DNA of 64,000 nt from Colletes latitarsis (taxonomy: Eukaryota; Arthropoda; Insecta; Hymenoptera; Colletidae). Position 1 is the stretch's first letter. Each line of letters begins with the position of its first letter. Position numbers and translations under genes: made by a program. The notes under the pieces are model-generated. The model was not told where the DNA came from. It searched no databases and saw only the letters and a program-made list of their open reading frames with translations. Of the stretch, positions 36,953 through 51,488 are shown piece after piece. The stretch lies in the NCBI RefSeq assembly GCF_051014445.1, contig NC_135136.1, positions 25,624,001 to 25,688,000 of the forward strand, read 5' to 3'.

Positions 36953-39900
36953 AGGTTTAATTGACTGTTTCAGTGTGGTATCATATTAGTACGTGATTCA
37001 AACCCGAAAAAACCCAGGATCTGGCCAACAACTATGCGAAGAAGGCAAAATCATGAGCCAGATGCGGGCATAACCCAGACCTAACCCAGACCTAACCGGA
37101 GTTACCGACTAAAATATTGGTCGGAACCGGGTTTAATAGTCTGTTTCAGTGAGGTGTGACATTACTACGTGTTTCAAACCAGAGAAAACCCAGGATCTGG
37201 CGAACAAGAATGCGGAAAAGACGAAATCATGAGCCAGATGCGGGCATAACCCAGACCTAACCCAGACCTAACCGGTGTTACCGACTAAAATACTGACCGA
37301 ATCCAGGTTTAATTGAATGGTAGTGTGTGGTACCACATTACTACGTTATTCAAACCCGAAAATTCCCAGGATCTGACCAACAAGTATGCGAAGAATGCAA
37401 AATCATGAGCCAGATGCGGGCATAACCCAGACCTAACTCAGACCTAACCGGTTTTATCCTCTAAAATGTGGATCGAAACCAGGTTTAATTGACTGTTACT
37501 GTGTGGTACCACATTACTACGTGATTAATACCCGAAAAAACCCAGGATCTGGCCAACAGCTATGCGAAGAAGGTAAAATCATTAGCCAGATGCGGGCATA
37601 ACCCAGACCTAACCCAGACCTAACCCGTGTTACCGACTAAAATACAGACCGAAACCAGGTTTAATTGACTGTTTCAGTGTGGTACCACATTACTACGTGA
37701 TTAATACCCGAAAATTCCCAGGATCTGACCAACATGTATGCGAAGAATGCAAAATCATGAGCCAGATGCGGGCATAACCCAGACCTAACTCAGACCTAAC
37801 CGGTTTTATCATCTAAAATGTGGATCGAAACCAGGTTTAATTGACTGTTTCAGTGTGGTACCACAGTAGTACCTGATTCAAACCAAAGAAAACCAAGGAT
37901 CTGGCCAACAAGAATGCGAGGAAGGCGAAATCATGAGTCTGATGTGGGCATAACCCAGACCTAACCCAGACCTAACCGGTTTTATCCTCTAAAATGTGGA
38001 TCGAAACCAGGTTTAATTGACTGTTACTGTGTGGTACCACAATAGTACGTGATTAATACCCGAAAAAACCCAGGATCTGGCCAACAACTATGCGAAGAAG
38101 GTAAAATCATTAGCCAGATGCGGGCATAACCCAGACCTAACCCAGACCTAACCCGTGTTACCGACTAAAATACAGACCGAAACCAGGTTTAATTGACTGT
38201 TTCAGTGTGGTACCGAATTAGTACGTGATTCAAACCAGAGAAAACCAAGGATCTGGCCAACAAGAATGCGAGGAAGGCAAAATCATGAGCCTGATGTGGG
38301 CATAACCCATACCTAACCCAGACCTAACCGGTTTTATCCTCTAAAATGTGGATCGAAACCAGGTTTAATTGACTGTTACTGTGTGGTACCACAATAGTAC
38401 GTGATTAATACCCGAAAAAACCCAGGATCTGGTCAACAACTATGCGAAGAAGGTAAAATCATTAGCCAGATGCGGGCATAACCCAGACCTAACCCAGACC
38501 TAACCCGTGTTACCGACTAAAATACAGACCGAAACCAGGTTTAATTGACTGTTTCAGTGTGGTACCACATTAGTACGTGATTTAAACCAGAGAAAACCAA
38601 GGATCTAGCCAACAAGAATGCGGAAAAGGCGAAATCATGAGCCAGATGCGGGCATAACCCAGACCTATCTCAGACCTAACCGGTTTTATCCTCTAAAATG
38701 TGGATCGAAACCAGGTTTAATTGATTGTTTCAGAGTGGTACCACATTAGTACGTGATCCAAACCCGAAAAAACCAAGGATCTGGCCAACAAGTATGCGAA
38801 GGAGGCAAAATCATGAGCCAGATGCGGGCATAACCCAGACCTAACCCAGACCTAACCGGTGTTATCCTCTAAAATATTCATCGAATCCAAGTTTAACGGA
38901 CTGTTTCTGTGTGGTACCACATTACTGCGTGATTCAAACCCGAAAAAACCCAGGATCTGGCCAACAAGTTTGCGAAGAAAGCAAAATCATGAGCCAGATG
39001 CGGGCATAACCCAGACCTAACCCAGACCTAACCGGTGTTATCCTCTAAAATATTGATCGAAACCAAGTTTAATCGTCTGTTTCAGTGTGGTACAACATTA
39101 CTACGTGGTTCAAACCCGAAAAAAACCCAGGATCTGGCCAACATCTATGCGAAGAAGACAAAATCATGAGCCAGATGCGGGCATAACCCAGACCTTACCC
39201 AGACCTAACCGGTGTTACCGACTAAAATATTGGTCGGAACCAGGTTTAATTGTCTGTTTCAGTGAGGTGTCACATTACTACGTGTTTCAAACCAGAGAAA
39301 ACCAAGGATCTGGCCAACAAGTATGCGGAAAAGGCAAAACCATGAGCCAGATGCGGGCATAATCCAGACCTAACCCTGACCTAACCGGTGTTACCGACTA
39401 AAATATTGGTCGGAACCAGGTTTAATTCTCTGTTTCAGTGAGGTGTCACATTACTACGTGTTTCAAACCAGAGAAAACCAAGGATCTGGCCAACAAGTAT
39501 GCGAAGAAGGCAAAATCATGAGCCAGATGCGGGCATAACCCAGACCTAACTCAGACCTAACCGGTTTTATCCTCTAAAATGTTGATCGAAACCAGGTTTA
39601 ATTGACTGATTTAGAGTGGTACCACATTAGTACATGATTCAAACCCGAAGAAACCCAGGATCTGGCCAACAAGTGTTCGAAGAAGGCAAAATCATGGGCC
39701 AGATGCGGGCATAACCCAGACCTAACCCAGTCCTAACCAGTGTTATCCTCTAAAATATTGATCGAAACCAAGTTTAATGGACTGTTTCTGTGTGGTACCA
39801 CATTACTGCGTGATTCAAACCCGAAAAAACCAAGGATCTGGCCAACAAGTATGCGAAGAAGGCAAAATCATGAGCCAGATGCGGGCATAACCCAGACCTA

Positions 39901-42900
39901 ACCAAGACCTAACCCGTGTTACCGACTAAAATACAGACCGAAACCAGGTTTAATTGACTGTTTCAGTGTGGTACCACATTAGTACGTGATTCAAACCAGA
40001 GAATACCAAGGATCTGGCCAACAAGAATGCGGAAAAGGCGAAATCATGAGCCAGATGCGGGCATAACCCAGACCTAACTCAGACCTAACCGGTTTTATCC
40101 TCTAAAATGTGGATCGAAACAAGGTTTAATTGATTGTTTCAGTGTGGTACCACATTAGTACGTGATCCAAACCCGAAAAAACCAAGGATCTGGCCAACAA
40201 GTATGCGAAGGAGGCAAAATCATGAACCAGATATGGGCATAACCCAGACCTAACCCAGACCTAACCGGTGTTATCCCCCAAAATGTGGATCGAAACCAGG
40301 TTTAATTGATTGCTTCAGTGTGGTACCACATTAGTACGTGATCCAAACCCGAAAAAACCAAGGATCTGGCCAACAAGTATGCGAAGAAGGCAAAATCATG
40401 AGCCAGATGCGGGCATAACCCAGACCTAACCCGTGTTACCGACCAAAATACAGACCGAAACCAGGTTTAATTGACAGTTTCGGTGTGGTACCACATTAGT
40501 ACATGATTCAAACCAGAGAAAACCAAGCATCTGGCCAACATGAATGCGAGGAACGCAGAATCATGAGCCTGATGTGGGCATAACCCAGACCTAACCCAGA
40601 CCTAACCGGTTTTATCCTCTAAAATGTGGATCGAAACCAGGTTTAATTGATTGTTTCAGTGTGGTCCCACATTAGTACGTGATTCAAACCAGAGAAAACC
40701 AAGGATCTGGCCAACAAGAATGCGGAAAAGGCGAAATCATGAGCCAGATGCGGCCATAACCCAGACCTAACTCTGACCTAACCGGTTTTATCCTCTAAAA
40801 TGTGGATCGAAACCAGGTTTAATTGATTGTTTCAGTGTGGTACCACATTAGTACGTGATTCAAACCAGAGAAAACCTAGGATCTGGCCAACAAGAATGCG
40901 AGGAATGCAAAATCATGAGCCAGATGCGGGCATAACCCAGACCTAACCCAGACCTAACCGGTGTTATCCCCCAAAATGTGGATCGAATCCAGGTTTAATT
41001 GATTTCTTCAGTGTGGTACCACATTAGTACGTGATCCAAACCCGAAAAAACCCAGGATCTGGCCAACAAGTGTTCGAAGAAGGCAAAATCATGGGCCAGA
41101 TGCGGGCATAACCCAGACCTAACCCAGTCCTAACCAGTGTTATCCTCTAAAATATTGATCGAAACCAAGTTTAATGGACTGTTTCTGTGTGGTACCACAT
41201 TACTGCGTGATTCAAACCCGAAAAAACCAAGGATCTGGCCACTAAGCATGCGAAGAAGGCAAAATCATGAGCCAGATGCGGGCATAACCCAGACCTAACC
41301 CAGACCTAACCCGTGTTACCGACTAAAATACAGACCGAAACCAGGTTTAATTGACTGTTTCAGTGTGGTACCACATTAGTACGTGATTCAAACCAGAGAA
41401 AACCAAGGATCTGGCCAACAAGGATGCGGAAAAGGCGAAATCATGAGCCAGATGCGTCCATAACCCAGACCTAACTCTGACCTAACCGGTTTTATCCTCT
41501 AAAATGTGGATCGAAACCAGGTTTAATTGATTGTTTCAGTGTGGTACCACATTAGTACGTGATTCAAACCAGAGAAAACCAAGGATCTGGCCAACAAGAA
41601 TGCGGAAAAGGCGAAATCATGAGCCAGATGCGGCCATAACCCAGACCTAACTCTGACCTAACCGGTTTTATCCTCTAAAATGTGGATCGAAACCAGGTTT
41701 AATTGATTGTTTCAGTGTGGTACCACATTAGTACGTGATTCAAACCAGAGAAAACCTAGGATCTGGCCAACAAGAATGCGAGGAATGCAAAATCATGAGC
41801 CAGATGCGGGCATAACCCAGACCTAACTCAGACCTAACCGGTTTTATCCTCTAAAATGTGGATCGAAACAAGGTTTAATTGATTGTTTCAGTGTGGTACC
41901 ACATTAGTACGTGATCCAAACCCGAAAAAACCAAGGATCTGGCCAACAAGTATGCGAAGGAGGCAAAATCATGAGCCAGATGCGGGCATAACCCAGACCT
42001 AACCTAGACCTAACCGGTGTTATCCCCCAAAATGTGGATCGAAACCAGGTTTAATTGATTGCTTCAGTGTGGTACCACATTAGTACGTGATCCAAACCCG
42101 AAAAAACCAAGGATCTGGCCAACAAGTATGCGAGGAAGACAAAATCATGAGCCAGATGCGGGCATAACCCAGACCTAACCCAGACCTAACCGGTGTTACC
42201 GACTAAAATACTGACCGAATCCAGGTTTAATTGACTGTTAGTGAGTGGTACCACATTACTACGTTATTCAAACCCGAAAATTCCCAGGATCTGACCAACA
42301 AGTATGCGAAGAATGCAAAATCATGAGCCAGATGCGGGCATAACCCAGACCTAACTCAGGCCTAACCGGTTTTATCCTCTAAAATGTGGATCGAAACCAG
42401 GTTTAATTGATTGTTTCAGTGTGGTACCACATTAGTACGTGATCCAAACCCGAAAAAACCAAGGATCTGGCCAACAAGTATGCGAAGGAGGCAAAATCAT
42501 GAGCCAGATGCGGGCATAACGCAGACCTTACCCAGACCTAACCGGTGTTACCGACTAAAATACTGACCGAATCCAGGTTTAACTGACTGTTAGTGTGTGG
42601 TACCACATTACTACGTTATTCAAACCAGAGAAAACCAAGGATCTGTCCAACAAGTGTTCGAAGAAGGCAAAATCATCGGCCAGATGCGGGCATAACACAG
42701 ACCTAACCCAGACCTAACCCGTGTTACCGACTAAAATACAGACCGAAACCAGGTTTAATTGACTGTTTCAGTGTGGTACCACATTAGTACGTGATCCAAA
42801 CCCGAAAAAACCAAGGATCTGGCCAACAAGTATGCGAAGAAGACAAAATCATGAGCCAGATGCGGGCATAACCCAGACCTAACCCAGACCTAACCCGTGT

Positions 42901-45900
42901 TACCGACTAAAATACAGACCGAAACCAGGTTTAATTGACTGTTTCGGTGTGGTACCACATTAGTACGTGATTCAAACCAGAGAAAACCAAGGATCTGGCC
43001 AACAAGAATGCGAGGAAGGCAAAATCATGAGCCCGATGTGGGCATAACCCAGACCTAACCCAGACCTAACCGGTTTTATCCTCTAAAATGTGGATCGAAA
43101 CCAGGTTTAATTGATTGTTTCAGTGTGGTACCACATTAGTACGTGATCCAAACCCGAAAAAACCAAGGATCTGGCCAACAAGTATGCGAAGAAGACAAAA
43201 TCATGAGCCAGATGCGGGCATAACCCAGACTTAACCCAGACCTAACCGGTGTTACCGACTAAAATACTGACCGAATCCAGGTTTAATTGACTGTTAGTGT
43301 GTGGTACCACATTACTACGTTATTCAAACCAGAGAAAACCCCGGATCCGACCAACAAGTATGCGAAGAATGCAAAATCATGAGCCAGATGCGGGCATAAC
43401 CCAGACCTAACTCAGAACTAACCGGTTTTATCCTCTAAAATGTGGATCGAAACCAGGTTTAATTGATTGTTTCAGTGTGGTACCACATTAGTACCTGATT
43501 CAAACCCGAAAAAACCCAGGATCTGGCCAACAACTATGCGAAGAAGGCAAAATCATGAGCCAGATGCGGGCATAACCCAGACCTAACCCAGACCTAACCC
43601 GTGTTACCGACTAAAATACAGACCGAAACCAGGTTTAATTGACTGTTTCAGTGTGGTACCACATTAGTACGTGATTCAAACCAGAGAAAACCAAGGATCT
43701 GGCCAACAACAATGCGAGAAGGCAAAATCATGAGCCTGATGTGGGCATAACCCAGACCTAACCCAGACCTAACCGGTTTTATCCTCTAAAATGTGGATCG
43801 AAACCAGGTTTAATTGATTGTTTCAGTGTGGTACCACATTAGTACGTGATCCAAACCCGAAAAAACCAAGGATCTGGCCAACAAGTATGCGAAGAAGGCA
43901 AAATCATGAGCCAGATGCGGGAATAACCAAGACCTAACCCAGACCTAACCCGTGTTACCGACTAAAATACAGACCGAAACCAGGTTTAATTGACTGTTTC
44001 AGTGTGGTACCACATTAGTACGTGATTCAAACCAGAGAAAACCAAGGATCTGGCCAACAACAATGCGAGAAGGCAAAATCATGAGCCAGATGCGGGCATA
44101 ACCCAGACCTAACTCAGACCTAACCGGTTTTATCCTCTAAAATGTGGATCGAAACCAGGTTTAATTGATTGTTTCAGTGTGGTACCACATTAGTACGTGA
44201 TCCAAACCCGAAAAAACCAAGGATCTGGCCAACAAGTATGCGAAGGAGGCAAAATCATGAGCCAGATGCGGGCATAACCCAGACCTAACCCAGACCTAAC
44301 CGGTGTTATCCCCTAAAATGTGGATCGAAACCAGGTTTAATTGACTGTTTCAGTGTGGTATCATATTAGTACGTGATTCAAACCCGAAAAAACCCAGGAT
44401 CTGGCCAACAACTATGCGAAGAAGGCAAAATCATGAGCCAGATGCGGGCATAACCCAGACCTAATCCAGACCTAACCTGAGTTACCGACTAAAATATTGG
44501 TCGGAACCAGGTTTAATTGTCTGTTTCAGTGAGGTGTCACATTACTACGTGTTTCAAACCAGAGAAAACCCAGGATCTGGCGAACGAGAATGCGGAAAAG
44601 GCGAAATCATGAGCCAGATGCGGGCATAACCCAGACCTAACCCAGACCTAACCGGTGTTACCGACTAAAATACTGACCGAATCCAGGTTTAATTGACTGT
44701 TACTGTGCGGTACCATATTACTACGTGATACAAACCCGAAAATTCCCAGGATCTGACCAACATGTATGCGAAGAATGCAAAATCATGAGCCAGATGCGGG
44801 CATAACCCAGACCTAACTCAGACCTAACCGGTTTTATCCTCTAAAATGTGGATCGAAACCAGGTTTAATTGATTGTTTCAGTGTCGTACCACATTAGTAC
44901 GTGATCCAAACCCGAAAAAACCAAGGATCTGGCCAACAACTATGCGAACAAGGCAAAATCATGAGCCAGATGCGGGCATAACCCAGACCTAACCCAGACC
45001 TAACCGGTGTTACCGACTAAAATACTGACCGAATCCAGGTTTAATTGTCTGTTACTGTGTGGTACCACATTACTACGTTATTCAAACCCGGAAATTCCCA
45101 GGATCTGACCAACAAGTATGCGAAGAAGGCAAAATCCGGAGCCAGATGCGGGCATAACCCAGACCAAACCCAGACCTAACCGGTGTTACCGACTAAAATA
45201 CTGACCGAATCCAGGTTTAATTGACTGTTACTGTGTGGTACCACATTACTACGTGATACAAACCCGAATATTCCCAGGATCTGGCCAACAAGTATGCGAA
45301 GAAGGCAAAATCATGAGCCAGATGCGGGCATAACCCAGACCTAACCCAGACCTAACCCGTGTTACCGACTAAAATACAGACCGAAACCAGGTTTAATTGA
45401 CTGTTTCAGTGTGGTACCACATTAGTACGTGATTCAAACCAGAGAGAACCAAGGATCTGGCCAACAAGAATGCGAGGAAGGCAAAATCATGAGCCTGATG
45501 TGGGCATAACCCAGACCTAACCCAGACCTAACCGGTGTTACCGACTAAAATATTGGTCGGAACCAGGTCTAATTGTCTGTTTCATTGTGGTACCACATAA
45601 CTTCGTGATTGAGACCAGAGAAAACCAAGGATCCGTCCAACAAGAATGCGGAAAATCAAAATCATGAGTCATATGCTGGCATTACCCAGACCTAACCCAG
45701 ACCTAACCGGTGTTACCGAATAAAATACTGACCGAATCCAGGTTTAATTGTCTGTTACTGTGTGGTACCACATTACTACGTTATTCAAGCCCGGAAATTC
45801 TCAGGATCTGACCAACAAGTATGCGAAAAAGGCAAAATCATGAGCCAGATGTGGGCATAACCCAGACCTAACCCAGCCCTAACCGGTTTTATCCTCTAAA

Positions 45901-46574
45901 ATATTGATCGAAACCAAGTTTAATCGACTGTTTCAGTGTGGTACCACATTACTACGTGATTCAAATCCAAAAAAACCCAGGATCTGGCCAACAACTATGC
46001 GAGGAAGGCAAAATCATGAGCCAGATGCGGGCATAGCCGAGACCTAACCCAGACCTAACCAGTGTTATCCTTTAAAATGTGGATCGAAACCAGGTTTAAT
46101 TGACTGTTTCAATGTGGTACCACATTACTACGTGATTCAAACCCTAAAAAACCCAGGATCTGGCCAACAAGTATGCGAAGAAGGCAAAATCATGAGCCAG
46201 ATGCGGGCATAACCCAGACCTAACCCAGACCTAACCGGTGTTATCCTCTAAAATATTCATCGAATCCAAGTTTAACGGACTGTTTCTGTGTGGTACCACA
46301 TTACTGCGTGATTCAAACCCGAAAAAACCCAGGATCTGGCCAACAAGTTTGCGAAGAAAGCAAAATCATGAGCCAGATTCGGGCATAACCCAGACCTAAC
46401 CCAGACCTAACCGGTGTTATCCTCTAAAATATTGATCGAAACCAAGTTTAATCGACTGTTTCAGTGTGGTACAACATTACTACGTGATTCAAACCCGAAA
46501 AAAACCCAGGATCTGGCCAACATCTATGCGAAGAAGACAAAATCATGAGCCAGATGCGGGCATAACCCAGACCT
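36953..46574 (+). repeat. Duplication A, copy 2 (9.6 kb)
   Basis: Near-identical to A1 (26,934-36,555). In line-by-line spot checks I found one substitution: A1 has GAAACCGGG near 29,937 and A2 has GAAACCAGG near 39,956. It carries the B2-specific GAGTCTG (near 37,934), so it was copied after B2 diverged from B1. Such low divergence means a very recent event, or possibly an assembly effect. Confidence 0.93.
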
Positions 46575-47819
46575 TACCCAGACCTAGCCGGTGTTACCGA
46601 CTAAAATATTGGTCGGAACCAGGTTTAATTGTCTGTTTCAGTGAGGTGTCACATTACTACGTGTTTCAAACCAGAGAAAACCAAGGATCTGGCCAACAAG
46701 TATGCGGAAAAGGCAAAACCATGAGCCAGATGCGGGCATAACCCAGACCTAACCCAGACCTAACCCGTGTTACCGACTAAAATACAGACCGAAACCAGGT
46801 TTAATTGACTGTTTCAGTGTGGTACCACATTAGTACGTGATTCAAACCAGAAAAAACCAAGGATCTGCCCAACAAGAATGCTAGGAAGGCAAAATCATGA
46901 GCCTGATGTGGGCATAACCCAGACCTAACCCAGACCTAACCGGTTTTATCCTCTAAATTGTGCATCGAAACCAGGTTTAATTGATTGTTTCAGTGTGGTA
47001 CCACATTAGTACGTGATCCAAACTCGAAAAAACCAAGGATCCGACCCACAAGTATGCGAAGAATGCAAAATCATGAGCCAGATGCGGGCATAACCCAGAC
47101 CTAACTCAGTCCTAACCGGTTTTATCCTCTAAAATGTGGATCGAAACTAGGTTTAATTGATTGTTTCAGTGTGGTACCACATTAGTACCTGATTCAAACC
47201 CGAAAAAACCCAGGATCTGGCCAACAACTATGCGAAGAAGGCAAAATCATAAGCCAGATGCGGGCATAACCCAGACCTAACCCAGACCTAAGCGGTTTTA
47301 TCCTCTAAAATGTGGATCGAAACCAGGTTTAATTGATTGTTTCAGTGTGGTACCACATTAGTACGTGATCCAAACCCGAAAAAACCAAGGATCTGGCCAA
47401 CAAGTATGCGAAGAAGGCAAAATCATGAGCCAGATGCGGGCATAACCCAGACCTTACCCAGACCTAGCCGGTGTTACCGACTAAAATATTGGTCGGAACC
47501 AGGTTTAATTGTCTGTTTCAGTGAGGTGTCACATTACTACGTGTTTCAAACCAGAGAAAACCAAGGATCTGGCCAACAAGTATGCGGAAAAGGCAAAACC
47601 ATGAGCCAGATGCGGGCATAACCCAGACCTAACCCAGACCTAACCCGTGTTACCGACTAAAATACAGACCGAAACCAGGTTTAATTGACTGTTTCAGTGT
47701 GGTACCACATTAGTACGTGATTCAAACCAAAGAAAACCAAGGATCTGGCCAACAAGTATGCGAAGAATGCAAAATTATGAGCCAGATGCGGGCATAACCC
47801 AGACCTAACCCAGACCTAA
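46575..47819 (+). repeat. Shuffled segment right of A2, with an 880-bp local duplication
   Basis: At 46,575 the sequence leaves the A1 pattern and resumes a copy of 29,174 onward (CCTTACCC, then TTGGTCGGAACCAGG and GTGAGGTGTCACATTAC). The same piece is found again 880 bp (5 monomers) later at about 47,455-47,700. Both share CCTAGCCGGTG, a variant not seen at 29.2 kb. The monomers between are mixed k-, a- and g-like types. Confidence 0.85.
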
Positions 47820-48347
47820 CCGGTGTTATCCCCTAAAATGTGGATCGAAACCAGGTTTAATTGACTGTTTCAGTGTGGTATCATATTAGTACGTGATTCA
47901 AACCCGAAAAAACCAAGGATCTGGCCAACAAGTATGCGAACAAGGCAAAATCATGAGCCAGATGCGGGCATAACCCAGACCTGACCCAGACCTAACCGGT
48001 GTTACCGACTAAAATACTGACCGAATCCAGGTTTAATTGTCTGTTACTGTGTGGTACCACATTACTACGTTATTCAAACCCGGAAATTCCCAGGATCTGG
48101 CCAACAACTATGCGAAGAAGGCAAAATCATGAGCCAGATGGGGGCATAACCCAGACCTAAGCCAGACCTAAACGGTGTTATACTCTAAAATAATGATCGA
48201 ATCCAAGTTTAACGTACTGTTTTTGTGTGGTACCACATTACTGCGTGATTCAAACCCGAAAAAACCCAGGATCTGGCCAACAAGTTTGCGAAGAAAGCAA
48301 AATCATGAGCCAGATGCGGGCATAACCCAGACCTAACCCAGACCTAA
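47820..48347 (+). repeat. Isolated fragment of the left-hand HOR: l-m/n-o
   Basis: Three monomers in regular order: l at 47820, an m/n hybrid at 47996 (AAACCCGGAAATTCCC head, GATGGGGGCATAA and CCTAAGCC tail) and o at 48172 beginning ACGG. They are surrounded by unrelated classes, so this is a transferred or left-over piece of the ordered HOR about 20 kb from its main domain. Confidence 0.85.
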
Positions 48348-48492
48348 CCGGTGTTAACCTCTAAAATATTGATCGAAACCAAGTTTAATGGACTGTTCCA
48401 GTGTGGTACCACATTACTGCGTGATTCAAAACCGAAAAAACCCAGGATCTGGTCAACAAGAATGCGGAAAAGGCGAAATCATGAGCCAGATG

Positions 48493-51488
48493 CGGGCATA
48501 ACCCAGACCTAACCCAGACCTAACCGGTGTTACCGACTAAAATACTGACCGAATCCAGGTTTAATTGACTGTTACTGTGTGTTACCACATTACTACGTGA
48601 TAAAAAACCCGAAAATTCCCAGGATCTGACCAACAAGTATGCGAAGAATGCAAAATCATGAGCCAGATGCGGGCATAACCCAGACCTAACTCAGACCTAA
48701 CCGGTTTTATCCTCTAAAATGTGGATCGAAACCAGGTTTAATTGACTGTTACTGTATGGTACCACATTAGTACGTGATTCAAACCAGAGAAATCCAAGGA
48801 TCTGGCCAACAAGAATGCGAGGAAGGCAAAATCATGAGCCTGATGTGGGCATAACCCAGACCTAACCCAGACCTAACCGGTTTTATCCTCTAAAATGTGG
48901 ATCGAAAGCAGGTTTAATTGACTGTTACTGTGTGGTACCACATTACTACGTGATTAATACCCGAAAAAACCCAGGATCTGGCCTACAACTATGCGAAGAA
49001 GGTAACATCATTAGCCAGATGCGGGCATAACCCAGACCTAATCCAGACCTAACCGGTGTTACCAACTAAAATACTGACCGAATCCAGGTTTAATTGACTG
49101 TTAGTGTGTGGTACCACATTACTACGTTATTCAAACCAGAGAAAACCAAGGATCTGTCCAACGAGTGTTCGAAGAAGGCAAAATCATGGGCCAGATGCGG
49201 GCATAACCCAGACCTAACCCAGACCTAACCAGTGTTATCCTGTAAAATATTGATCGAAACCAAGTTTAATTGACTGTTACTGTGTGTTACCACATTACTA
49301 CGTGATACAAACCCGAAAATTCCCAGGATCTGACCAACAAGTATGCGACGAATGCAAAATCATGAGCCAGATGCGGGCATAACCCAGACCTAACCCAGAC
49401 CTAACCGGTGTTATCCCCTAAAATGTGGATCGAAACCAGGTTTAATTGACTGCTTCAGTGTGGTATCATATGAGTACGTTATTCAAACCAGACAAAACCA
49501 AGGATCTGTCCAACAAGTGTTCGAAGAAGGCAAAATCATGGGCCAGATGCGGGCATAACCCAGACCTAACCCAGACCTAACCAGTGTTATCCTCTAAAAT
49601 ATTGATCGAAACCAAGTTTAGTTGACTGTTACTGTGTGTTACCACATTACTACGTGATACAAACCCGAAAATTCCCAGGATCTGACCAACAAGTATGCGA
49701 CGAATGCAAAATCATGAGCCAGATGCGGGCATAACCCAGACCTAACTCAGACCTAACCGGTATTATCCTCTAAAATGTGGATCGAAACCAGGTTTAATTG
49801 ACTGTTACTGTGTGGTACCACATTACTACGTGATTAATACCCGAAAAAACCCAGGATCTGGCCAACAACTATGCGAAGAAGGTAAAATCATTAGCCAGAT
49901 GAGGGCATAACACAGACCAAACCCAGACCTAACCGGTGTTACCGACTAAAATACGGACCGAATCCACGTTTAATTGACTGTTAGTGTGTGGTACCACATT
50001 ACTACGTTATTCAAACCAGAGAAAACCAAGGATCTGACCAACAAGTGTTCGAAGAAGGCAAAATCATGGGCCACATGCGGGCATAACCCAGACCTAACCC
50101 AGACCTAACTAGTGTTATCCTCTAAAATATTGATCGAAACCAAGTTTAATTGACTGTTACTGTGTGTTACCACATTACTACGTGATACAATCCCGAAAAT
50201 TCCCAGGATCTGACCAACAAGTATGCGAAGAATGCAAAATCATGAGCCAGATGCGGGCATAACCCAGACCTAACTCAGACCTAACCGGTATTATCCTCTA
50301 AAATGTGGATCGAAACCAGGTTTAATTGACTGTTACTGTGTGGTACCACATTACTACGTGATTAATACCCGAAAAAACCCAGGATCTGGCCAACAACTAT
50401 GCGAAGAAGGTAAAATCATTAGCCAGATGCGGGCATAACACAGACCTAACCCAGACCTAGCCCGTGTTACCGACTAAAATACAGACCGAAACCAGGTTCA
50501 AATTACTGTTTCAGTGTCGTACCACATTAGTACGTGATTAAAACCAGAGAAAACCAAGGATCTGTCCAACAAGTGTTCGAAGAAGGCAAAATCATGGGTC
50601 AGATGCGGGCATAACCCAGACCTAATCCAGACCTATCCAGTGTTATCCTCTAAAATATTGATCGAAACCAAGTTTAATTGACTGTTACTGTGTGTTACCA
50701 CATTACTACATGATACAAACCCGTAAATTCCCAGGATCTGACCAACAAGTATGCGACGAATGCAAAATCATGAGCCAGATGCGGGCATAACCCAGACCTA
50801 ACCCAGACCTAACCGGTGTTATCCCCTAAAATGTGGATCGAAACCAGGTTTAATTGACTGCTTCAGTGTGGTATCATATTAGTACGTGATTCAAACCCGA
50901 AAAAACCCAGGATCCCGCCAACAACTATGCGAAGAATGCAAAATCATGAGCCAGATGCGGTCATAACCCTGACCTAACCCAGACCTAACCGGTGTTACCG
51001 ACTAAAATACTGACTGAATCCAGGTTTAATTGACTGTTAGTGTGTGTTACCACATTACTACGTGATACAAACCCCAAAAAAACCCAGGATCTGGCCAACA
51101 AGTATGCGAAGAAGGCAAGATCATGAGCCAGATGCGGGCATAACCCAGACCTAACCCAGACCTAACCGGTGTTATCCTCTAAAATATTGATCGAAACCAA
51201 TTTTAATGGACTGTTCCAGAGTGGTACCATAATTACTACGTGATTCAAACCCGAAAAAACCCAGGATCTGACCAACAAGTATGCGTAGAATGCAAAATCA
51301 TGAGCCAGATGCGGGCATAACCCAGACATAACCCAGACCTAATCGGTTTTATCCTCTAAAATATTGATCGAAACCAAGTTTAATGTAACTGTTCCAGTAT
51401 GGCTCCACATTAGTACGTGATTCAAACCAGAGAGAACCAAGGATCTGGCCAACAAGAATGCGAAGAAGGCACAATCATGAGCCAGATA
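48493..51488 (+). repeat. Duplication C, copy 1 (2,996 bp, 17 monomers)
   Basis: Recurs immediately as C2. The offset is 2,996 = 17 x 176 + 4; the four extra bases are visible as GATAAAAAACCC, ACCCCAAAAAAACCC, GGTACCATAATTAC and TTTAATGTAACTG. Private markers include TTACCAACTAAAAT (49,059 and 52,055) and the frequent TGTGTGTTACCAC, which breaks the KpnI palindrome. Confidence 0.92.

Noticed and set aside
47337..47621. Open reading frame of 94 codons
   Set aside because: Same cause as the frame above (CCTTACCC in this monomer). The translated ends are identical because the DNA is the same 880-bp repeat.
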